Origin: Endomicrobiia bacterium
GTDB taxonomy: Bacteria > Elusimicrobiota > Endomicrobiia > DTEH01
Direction of reading: 5' to 3'
Length of the DNA: 64,000 nt
Assembly (NCBI GenBank): GCA_025059805.1
Contig: JANXDG010000035.1
Location: forward strand, 1-64,000
Part shown: piece after piece, positions 56,807 to 64,000 of the stretch
Position numbering within the stretch: the first letter of the stretch is position 1
How the letters are laid out: every line of letters begins with the position of its first letter
The notes under the pieces: generated by a model
Databases searched by the model: none
What the model saw: the letters and a program-made list of their open reading frames with translations, nothing else
What the model was told of the DNA's origin: nothing
Program-made: the position numbers and the translations under genes

Positions 56807-58723
56807 CTAAGCTGAAACACTAATAGATTTTTCAAATTCTTTAACCCATTCTGCAAATTCTTTATCCTGCGGATTTAACTCCACAACCTTCTTATAATAA
56901 TCAAGTGCTTCAGCATACATACCAACTTCGTAATATATGTTGCCTAGATATTGATAAGCTTCATACAGATGTGGGTCAAGCTCTGTTGCATACTGTAAAT
57001 AATTTATTGCATTCTCATAGTCACCCTGCTGATAAAAATCAATACCTGCTATATAATATTCATATCCTGGTGATTCTTCTATCGCACGGGGTCTAGAAAC
57101 CATAACTTCAGATGCATCAATACGAAAAGTTTTTTCCCGTTCTCCAAGATATATTTTCCCTTCCTGTTCCATTTTCTTAATTATTTCAATTATTTTATCT
57201 TGTTCTTCTTCTATTTGCTCCCTTGTCATAGGTCTGCCATAGTCCATCTCTTCTTTTACCAATGCCTGAGCACCTTCGGACATATTTTTGAAAAATTTTT
57301 CAACAAGTTGCTGTGGTGCATTCCTTAAGGCTCGTGCAACGTTTTCAGGTTTTAACTCACGTATTATGGTCTGTAAAGTGATATCAGGTATTTGAAGTAT
57401 GTCTTCAAACAAAAATACCTGAGGTCTAACCTTTTGATAAATTTCTGGTTTTTCGTTTTTTAAATATTCAAGTATATTATCCCTTGTGGTTTTGTCTACC
57501 TTTTGTAATAATTCTACCAAATGATGAATACCACCAACAAGAAAATCAATTCGTTCTTTAACATAGTTGTCCATTCTAATAACCTCTTGCTGTGGTATTT
57601 CTCTTGCCTGAGCTAAAGCAACTGCCACCTGTGCTTGTAGTTGTGGTTTAAAACTTTCAATAATCTGTTTAACATATTCAGGCTTAAGATAGCTAAGAAC
57701 TATTGCTATATCTTCTGGTTTTTCCTTTGCTATTAAATATATTAAACGTTTAATATTATCGTCATCAATATAACTAAAAGGTATATATTTACCTTCTTCC
57801 TCCTTTTGTTTTTCTTTCTCAGATAGTTCAGCCTCGGTCATCCCTGTACCAATACCGACACCTCCAGTACCTCCTCCGGGTCCACCTAGTCCCTCAGGAC
57901 CAGTTTCTCCTTCACGGGCAAGTTTTGAATCAATGGAAATCTCAGTGGGTGCACGCTCTCTCAACATACGTATGTAGTTCCTAAGAAACTCAGCTACTGG
58001 TCCAAATAAGAATAAAATTATTAAAAGTGTTATTATTAATGGTACAAAGTATTTTGGTAAAATTATTGTCTCTAAAAACTTACTCCAAATACCTGTCGTA
58101 AACTTAGCTTTCTTAAATATTATATCGCGTTGAGGATTTCTTATTCCCATAGAAGATGCAATTGCATCTCTAACGAGTTCAACTTTATCATCTTTAATCT
58201 TTTCATCATAAATCACTGTGACAGTCTGTCTTTCAATAACAACCTCTGTCCTTATACCAACAACTTCAGTTCCTGATGCTTCCCCTTTAGCTTCGGTTGG
58301 CACTGCAGATTCTGCAATTGACCCGGGTTTTGGTATACCAGGTAGTAGATATTCAACATCGCCAAGTTTACGTTTAGCATCAACTCGTTTCTCAGTTGCT
58401 TGCTGTTTAGTAGTAGTTGTCCTTAGACCTAGTGTTATATCAACCATAACAGTGGACCTGTTTGGACCAAAAATTTTGTCTAATATGTTTTTCTGGATAT
58501 ACTCAGCTCTTTGCTGTTCAATTTTAGTTTCGTACTCAAGTAAAGATGTAGGTGTAATCTGTTGTTCTGGGTTAGGTTGAGATACGGTTGGTGTCTGACT
58601 GTAAAGTGTAACTATTGTGGTAAGCAGAATTATTAACAACACATATCTGTAATTGTTATAATCCATTTTTTTATTTATACAAAATCTGTAATTTTGTTTC
58701 AAGAATATTTTTATAAATTTCAT
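56807..58723 (-). CDS. FliF C-terminal-like/FliG-like/TPR fusion protein
   Basis: FliF-like: ILDKIFGPNRSTVMVDITLGL...ERQTVTVIYDEKIKDDKVELVRDAIASSMGIRNPQRDIIFKKAKF + TM. FliG-like: LFEDILQIPDITLQTIIRELKPENVARALRNAPQQLVEKFFKNMSEGAQALVKEEMDYGRPMTREQIEEEQDKIIEIIKKMEQEGKIYLG. TPR: YEYYIAGIDFYQQGDYENAINYLQYATELDPHLYEAYQYLG. RBS TTGGAGG. Confidence 0.85.
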   Translation of the reverse strand: MKFIKIFLKQNYRFCINKKMDYNNYRYVLLIILLTTIVTLYSQTPTVSQPNPEQQITPTSLLEYETKIEQQRAEYIQKNILDKIFGPNRSTVMVDITLGLRTTTTKQQATEKRVDAKRKLGDVEYLLPGIPKPGSIAESAVPTEAKGEASGTEVVGIRTEVVIERQTVTVIYDEKIKDDKVELVRDAIASSMGIRNPQRDIIFKKAKFTTGIWSKFLETIILPKYFVPLIITLLIILFLFGPVAEFLRNYIRMLRERAPTEISIDSKLAREGETGPEGLGGPGGGTGGVGIGTGMTEAELSEKEKQKEEEGKYIPFSYIDDDNIKRLIYLIAKEKPEDIAIVLSYLKPEYVKQIIESFKPQLQAQVAVALAQAREIPQQEVIRMDNYVKERIDFLVGGIHHLVELLQKVDKTTRDNILEYLKNEKPEIYQKVRPQVFLFEDILQIPDITLQTIIRELKPENVARALRNAPQQLVEKFFKNMSEGAQALVKEEMDYGRPMTREQIEEEQDKIIEIIKKMEQEGKIYLGEREKTFRIDASEVMVSRPRAIEESPGYEYYIAGIDFYQQGDYENAINYLQYATELDPHLYEAYQYLGNIYYEVGMYAEALDYYKKVVELNPQDKEFAEWVKEFEKSISVSA

Positions 58724-58743
58724 ACTTTTTATCCTCCAATTAT

Positions 58744-60393
58744 TTATTCTAACTCTTGTAGGAATTGTTGTACAACACGATTAGTTGGATCAAGTTCTAA
58801 TACTTTCTTCCATACAGCTTTAGCTTTATCAACTTCGTTCATCATAAAGAATGCCGAACCCATAATTTCAAGCGCTGTAGTATTTTTTGGTTCTAAATTC
58901 AAAACTTCCTGACATTTCCTTATAGCATCGGTGTACCTACCGTTTAGTACATCTTCTCTTGCTTCATATATCTTTTTGTCAATAATGGTCCACCCAGCAA
59001 TTTCTTCCTTATATGCTTCTGTTAAAGGTAAACCTGCAAGTTGTTCCATACGGTTTAGCAACTGGTGTAAAGGTTTATTTGCTGGATTTTTGTAATATGC
59101 ATATCTTAAAGCGTTTACTGTCGTCATAATGTCATCTTCCATTAGTGCTTGAACAGCTTTTCTTATACCTTGATGTTCTTCAGTATCTTCAGTTGCAGAA
59201 GTTATATATGCGGTTATCAATAATAAGTTGTCTAACATCTTTTTCACATCTTTCCTGTTAGGATCAACCTGATATGCTGACTGCAATGTTTTTGTCGCTT
59301 CAAGAAATTGTCCAGCAGTATACCTTGCTATAGCTTCACTGATTAGACGTTTTATTACTTCATCTTTGTCAAACTTAACTGATTTACCCCATTTCATAGA
59401 TGCTGAAACTCTGTGTGAAAATCCTAAATCATGATAAGCGAATGAATAATCTATTCCATAATCTTTATATCTACCACCTAAACCAGCGGTTACTTCTTTA
59501 AGATAACTTAGTCCTTCAAAACCAAGCCGTAAAGCTAGAAAATCAAACAACCAATATTCAGTGCCTAACATCCATTTTAGTTCTGCGTTAACATTTTTTT
59601 CAAAATCTATCCCAACTGTTAATCTATAAAAATATTCTTCCTTCTCATATGCAGTTCTTACTGCTAACAATCTTTTAAAAAATCTGTATGACGCACCCAG
59701 TCTAAAAATAATTGGTAATTTATCCTCAGTGTTATAACTCATTGAAATAAGATTTTTTACACCTACTGCTACATTAAGCAGTGGTAAATACGAATTGAAT
59801 CCTGTAATTAAACAATTAGCATCAATGCCAAGCATCATATCGCTATATACGTCTAACTTACGAGAAACATATTTCGCTGCAAGACCAATATTTATCTGTT
59901 TTGCTACATCTTTTCCATAACCTAAAATTAATGCAATCTGTCTATCATCAAAAGTTCCCAGGTTTTCTATTTTTACAATATCATATGTTTGTGGATCAAA
60001 CTCAATTTTTATCTTTTCAAAACCAGTTGACAATAATTGATTAACTGCTATTGAAAATACGCCGTATTTAATCGTCGGATAAACAAATCCTAAGTAGTCA
60101 TATATTGTCTGAGTATTCGGAAAAAGTTCTGTATGTAAAGCAGATATCTCTTTTCGTGAACATTGAGGTAATCCAGCAGGATTATAATATAAAGCAGTGG
60201 CATCATCAGCAATTGAGAAGAATGCTTTCATTGCCATTGCACGTGCTGAAGCACCAAATTGTAGAAATTCTGCTGGCTGGCCTCCTGTGTATGCTGCTAG
60301 TAATATATTTGTGTTCACTAATAATACCAATACCACCTTAACACAGGTTTCAAACATCATAGCCGAAGTTATCATAATGTGAATCTTTTTCAT
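58744..60393 (-). CDS. PorV/UPF0164-like outer-membrane protein with C-terminal TPRs
   Basis: GGQPAEFLQFGASARAMAMKAFFSIADDATALYYNPAGLPQCSRKEISALHTELFPNTQTIYDYLGFVYP; C-terminal DAIRKCQEVLNLEPKNTTALEIMGSAFFMMNEVDKAKAVWKKVLELDP. Confidence 0.85.
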   Translation of the reverse strand: MKKIHIMITSAMMFETCVKVVLVLLVNTNILLAAYTGGQPAEFLQFGASARAMAMKAFFSIADDATALYYNPAGLPQCSRKEISALHTELFPNTQTIYDYLGFVYPTIKYGVFSIAVNQLLSTGFEKIKIEFDPQTYDIVKIENLGTFDDRQIALILGYGKDVAKQINIGLAAKYVSRKLDVYSDMMLGIDANCLITGFNSYLPLLNVAVGVKNLISMSYNTEDKLPIIFRLGASYRFFKRLLAVRTAYEKEEYFYRLTVGIDFEKNVNAELKWMLGTEYWLFDFLALRLGFEGLSYLKEVTAGLGGRYKDYGIDYSFAYHDLGFSHRVSASMKWGKSVKFDKDEVIKRLISEAIARYTAGQFLEATKTLQSAYQVDPNRKDVKKMLDNLLLITAYITSATEDTEEHQGIRKAVQALMEDDIMTTVNALRYAYYKNPANKPLHQLLNRMEQLAGLPLTEAYKEEIAGWTIIDKKIYEAREDVLNGRYTDAIRKCQEVLNLEPKNTTALEIMGSAFFMMNEVDKAKAVWKKVLELDPTNRVVQQFLQELE

Positions 60394-60842
60394 CTAATAA
60401 ATCCAATTTTACGTATAAGTTTTATATTGTCGTACATAAGCACACAAATATATCCACCTGAGGAAACTTGTTGATGTGCTTCATTTTTGCCATCCCATAT
60501 CACTATGTATTCGTCCCTTCCTAATAATTCATATGTTCTTACTAAGTTGCCAAATGTGTCGTATATTTTAACATTACAATCCGTTATTCGGGGCAACCTA
60601 ATATATATGTAGGTGAGAGTTTTGAATGGATTAGGAAAATTGATAAGTATGGGCATTTGTTCATCTTTAATTGGTAGTTGTAAACTCACATTTTCTTCTA
60701 AACCTTTCAAAAACCCAATGTGTAAATTATTAAAAAATACCTCTGAATTCAATATGTTTTTAGAAACTACAAAAGACACTATTGCAGCGTATGTAAAGGT
60801 TTTGTAAACTTTAAAATTTTGACTTAAAAAAAATATTTTCAT
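60390..60842 (-). CDS. Small secreted protein consisting mainly of a T9SS/FlgD-like C-terminal domain
   Basis: ILINFPNPFKTLTYIYIRLPRITDCNVKIYDTFGNLVRTYELLGRDEYIVIWDGKNEAHQQVSSGGYICVLMYDNIKLIRKIGFIR; 4-nt overlap with the PorV-like gene. Confidence 0.75.
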   Translation of the reverse strand: MKIFFLSQNFKVYKTFTYAAIVSFVVSKNILNSEVFFNNLHIGFLKGLEENVSLQLPIKDEQMPILINFPNPFKTLTYIYIRLPRITDCNVKIYDTFGNLVRTYELLGRDEYIVIWDGKNEAHQQVSSGGYICVLMYDNIKLIRKIGFIR

Positions 60843-61160
60843 TTTTTCTTTACACTATTTTACACGACTTTACGCCTATTTTTAGATAATTAGAAGCATA
60901 TATTTGCCAGAACATATCCTATTTTTATCGGTTGCCCCTTCCAATTATTCTATATATGTAAAAAACTGGTAAATGTCAACTATTATCTAAAAATTCTTTA
61001 CAAACAGTTTAAACTATTAGATTTACCGACGAGTGTTTCTTATTTTATTATTTTACAATAAATTAACTGCATCACCCCTGTGTTGTAAGAACTGCAATTT
61101 TATTTTAGTTATAACACTTCAAATAAGATAAGATATTTTATACTAACTGAATGGAGAAGT

Positions 61161-62261
61161 CTATAAATTATAAGAACCTGATATATATTTTTCAACCCAT
61201 GGTGGCAGGTTTTTCTTTTTGTTGCTAGTAATAAATCTTATTGCTTCGTATATCCTCTGTCTCTGCATTTTTGGAATGTAGAGTGAAACCATTGCATTTT
61301 TGAATGTTGAAGTTGCATTATTCCTTCCTAAAATCGCAACTTTTCCATACGTATTTTCTAACAAATACAAAAGCCTAATAAAGAATCTATCATAATCGTC
61401 TTTTACTTTTTCCAACTCAATTTCTAAACATTTTTTTTCAAAAGTTGAAAACAAACCCCCAAGTTGTTCCCTATATACATTCGCGACTTTATACAGTTTA
61501 AACAGTTTCACCACTGTTTGCAAATTCTCACCCTTCTTAAGTATATGCAAAAACTCGTTTACAAGTCTGTTATCTGAGATTTTCAGTAATACATTATCTT
61601 TCATTGCTTCCTTCAGATATTTTTCAGTTACAGGTTCAATTTTAAATCCGAGTTTTGCTGAGAAACGTATCGCACGGATTATTCGTGTTGGGTCATCATA
61701 AAAACTTTTGTTATGTAGTATTCTGATATACTTCCTCCTTAAGTCATCTATTCCGCCGAAAGGATCGTAAAAGTCATAATTTTTATTAATTATATTATAT
61801 CGCAAAGCAATAGCGTTTATAGTAAAATCTCTTCTAAAGATATCATCATATACACTACCAACACTTACTTCAGGCAAAGCACCGTCATAGGGATATTTTT
61901 CCTTTCTTGGAATAGAAACATCTATTCTTATTGCTGCATCTTTGTTCTCTTCAATAAAAATACTTAAGGTAAAAAATCTATGATGTTTTATTATACGCGA
62001 TGGAGAAGTAAACGTAATATCAGTCATTAACTTCACTATTTTATCATATTCTTTTGCTTCTACAACTAAATCTATATCTTTTACACTTGACGAAGTTTTA
62101 CCTGATGTAACAGAAAGGATTAAATCACGGATAACCCCTCCTACTATGTAATGGTTGTATCCACAGTCAACCATTTTATTAATAATTTTTTTAACATATT
62201 TGTAAATCTCAATTCTTGTAAACACGCTAAGTACTTCTTTTAGTATATTTTCTTTCGTCAT
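61161..62261 (-). CDS. tRNA nucleotidyltransferase/poly(A) polymerase family protein
   Basis: YIVGGVIRDLILS...KDIDLVVEAKEYDKIVKLM...RRDFTINAIALRY...YDPFGGIDDLRRKYIRILHNKSFYDDPTRIIRAIRFSAKLGFKIE. Confidence 0.92.
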   Translation of the reverse strand: MTKENILKEVLSVFTRIEIYKYVKKIINKMVDCGYNHYIVGGVIRDLILSVTSGKTSSSVKDIDLVVEAKEYDKIVKLMTDITFTSPSRIIKHHRFFTLSIFIEENKDAAIRIDVSIPRKEKYPYDGALPEVSVGSVYDDIFRRDFTINAIALRYNIINKNYDFYDPFGGIDDLRRKYIRILHNKSFYDDPTRIIRAIRFSAKLGFKIEPVTEKYLKEAMKDNVLLKISDNRLVNEFLHILKKGENLQTVVKLFKLYKVANVYREQLGGLFSTFEKKCLEIELEKVKDDYDRFFIRLLYLLENTYGKVAILGRNNATSTFKNAMVSLYIPKMQRQRIYEAIRFITSNKKKNLPPWVEKYISGSYNL

Positions 62262-63745
62262 AAAATTATAAATTTAAACTGATATAACTCATCATCTAAC
62301 TTGTTAATTTTTTCCCTTAAAATCCTTACAAGATAGCAATCTTCACAACGACCATGTATAGGTTCACAGAAGTCTCTATAAAGTTGAAGGAAACCTTGCA
62401 CAAACATAGTATGAGATAAAAAATATTTCCTATATTCTGTATAACGTATAATGGACGATACAAATTTTTCTACGATTGTATTTTTCTCTACAAGTTTTAG
62501 TTTTTTATAAATTGAGATTACTTTCTGCTTAAGTGTTTCATTTTTATTTTTTCTAGCATGATAGAAATAATATGGTAAGACCACATTGACAACAATAGCA
62601 GCAACTTTTTCTTCCCCGAACAAAGGATATTCCTTAGGAAACTGTTTACTATCAAAACTACAATGCCGTGCAAAAAATCCGTCAGAAGGTTGATAAAAGA
62701 TATTTACAAGATGTTTGATAATTTCTTCTTCAGTAAAATTGTTTAAGAAATTTTTCAAAATTTTATGTAGTCCAAAATCAACAAAGTTGGATATTGTTCT
62801 ACTGAAAGCAGCTATTCTTCTTTGTGGGAAGTTAACCGGTCTTGTCTTATAGAACCTCCATTGGGATATTGACAGTCTTTTCTTAAACTTATCCTTAACA
62901 ATGTTCCAAATGTTAACTAACCTGTCAGTATAGCAGTTTGCTGGCTGTTTAATTATAGCGTCATCTATAAAACCTGCAACACCAAAATAGATAGATTCAA
63001 TAACTTCTAAAGGTTTAAAACCACTTAAACTTTTTATAACTTGTTTTAATTTCTTAATTGGAACCAATCGTGCTAATTTTACAAAATTATCTTTATTATT
63101 GACATAACCATAAACTTCTGCCATTTCTTCATACAAAGTTTGTTCTTCAGTATAGTCAAAATTTATCCATCTTGAAAACACCTCAGATTTAAGCAATAGC
63201 CTTGCCTCAGCAGCTGCAATAATAAGTTCTTCAAGATAATTATAATCCTTGGGCATCAAGATTTCACCACAAAGTGATCCACTAAATTCTGCATCTAACT
63301 CAGTTAATTTAGCATAAAGCTGTACATCTTCAACAGTAAGTCTTCCTTTTAAACATACCTCAAACTTTACCTCTTTTATTTCTCTTTTAGTATCATAATC
63401 ATAGAACACATGAAGTATAATATTACTATACCTTTCACTGTGTTTATGTTTAAACCAATCAGATCTTTTAAAATGCACTTCAACATCGCCCTCATAATGT
63501 TTACCATCAACAACAATCTTAGCTGAGATAAAGTCAGGTAAAGCTAATGTATGTTTCTCTCCGGGCGATAAAACAACTAATTTTTCTCCACTTGTTGTTA
63601 ATAAGTTTCTACGATCTAACTCTTGTTTATACCACAATTCTTTAAGCACATCCTCGGTAAGACTTTGTTTTACGAAACTTTCCTTAACCTTTGGTTTTAA
63701 CATTAATGCTTTATTTCTTAGTTGAAGATATACATTTAAATCCAT
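62258..63745 (-). CDS. DUF2851-like protein
   Basis: VDGKHYEGDVEVHFKRSDWFKHKHSERYSNIILHVFYDYD; C-terminal CEPIHGRCEDCYLVR. Confidence 0.75.
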   Translation of the reverse strand: MDLNVYLQLRNKALMLKPKVKESFVKQSLTEDVLKELWYKQELDRRNLLTTSGEKLVVLSPGEKHTLALPDFISAKIVVDGKHYEGDVEVHFKRSDWFKHKHSERYSNIILHVFYDYDTKREIKEVKFEVCLKGRLTVEDVQLYAKLTELDAEFSGSLCGEILMPKDYNYLEELIIAAAEARLLLKSEVFSRWINFDYTEEQTLYEEMAEVYGYVNNKDNFVKLARLVPIKKLKQVIKSLSGFKPLEVIESIYFGVAGFIDDAIIKQPANCYTDRLVNIWNIVKDKFKKRLSISQWRFYKTRPVNFPQRRIAAFSRTISNFVDFGLHKILKNFLNNFTEEEIIKHLVNIFYQPSDGFFARHCSFDSKQFPKEYPLFGEEKVAAIVVNVVLPYYFYHARKNKNETLKQKVISIYKKLKLVEKNTIVEKFVSSIIRYTEYRKYFLSHTMFVQGFLQLYRDFCEPIHGRCEDCYLVRILREKINKLDDELYQFKFIIL

Positions 63746-63749
63746 ATTT

Positions 63750-64000
63750 TTATTTTCGTTGTAATTTCTTAATCTCTAAATATCTATTCAATGTGTCTAT
63801 TCTTACATCAACATCTGCATCAGTAGGATTTAAAACTTTAACAATTTTGTATTCATCAATGGCATGTTCTAATTTACCAAGATCAGAATATATTTCTGCA
63901 ACCGTCTTTCTTATCTTGTAATTAAAAGGATTAATCTCCAATATCTGTTTATAAACATCCAGTGCTTTTTCATATTCTCCTTTTTCAAAATAGACATTAA
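63750..64000 (-). CDS. TPR-repeat protein, C-terminal end (runs off right edge)
   Basis: Open frame to window edge: NVYFEKGEYEKALDVYKQILEINPFNYKIRKTVAEIYSDLGKLEHAIDEYKIVKVLNPTD. Confidence 0.75.
   Translation of the reverse strand, partial: NVYFEKGEYEKALDVYKQILEINPFNYKIRKTVAEIYSDLGKLEHAIDEYKIVKVLNPTDADVDVRIDTLNRYLEIKKLQRK

Noticed and set aside
56807-58723. Ordinary flagellar MS/C-ring operon
   Set aside because: No FliE, FliH, FliI, FliM, FliN, FlhA or rod/hook genes adjacent; neighbours are PorV-like and coiled-coil proteins. Whole-genome content could still change this.

Overview
AT-rich bacterial chromosomal segment, almost entirely coded on the minus strand, from a diderm lineage I cannot place confidently (the mix of archaeal-type enzymes and SprA/PorV-like proteins suggests a poorly characterised phylum). 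Left end: start of tuf, rpmG, a K+-dependent-type membrane pyrophosphatase, tRNA-Trp, and archaeal-type phosphoglycerate mutase. About 6.3-21.7 kb: a redox/nucleobase cluster with three aldehyde:ferredoxin oxidoreductase (AOR) paralogs, three polyferredoxins, MoaD-like and radical SAM proteins, a PreA-like flavoprotein, an 8-oxoguanine-deaminase-like amidohydrolase and an endonuclease Q-like PHP protein. About 21.7-28.7 kb: an ExbB/TolQ-like protein without an ExbD neighbour, a putative outer-membrane barrel, a 932-aa TPR protein, hisS and a TIM-barrel isomerase. tRNA-Ser is followed by a decayed serine recombinase and a lipoprotein-like ORF, probably a foreign remnant. About 31-61 kb: a striking envelope locus with a 1712-aa SprA-like protein, divergent lptF/lptG-like genes, two PorV/UPF0164-like proteins (one with C-terminal TPRs), two proteins with T9SS/FlgD-like C-terminal domains (one an M6 protease), a FecR-domain protein, an active/inactive M16 peptidase pair, two giant coiled-coil proteins (914 and 1602 aa), and a single polypeptide that appears to fuse FliF C-terminal, FliG and TPR regions. 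My main candidate for an undescribed system is this last block: PorV-TPR, FliF-FliG-TPR fusion and two giant coiled coils, in a neighbourhood with T9SS-like secretion parts and no flagellar genes. All family calls are by eye from the translated ORFs; no database search was run.
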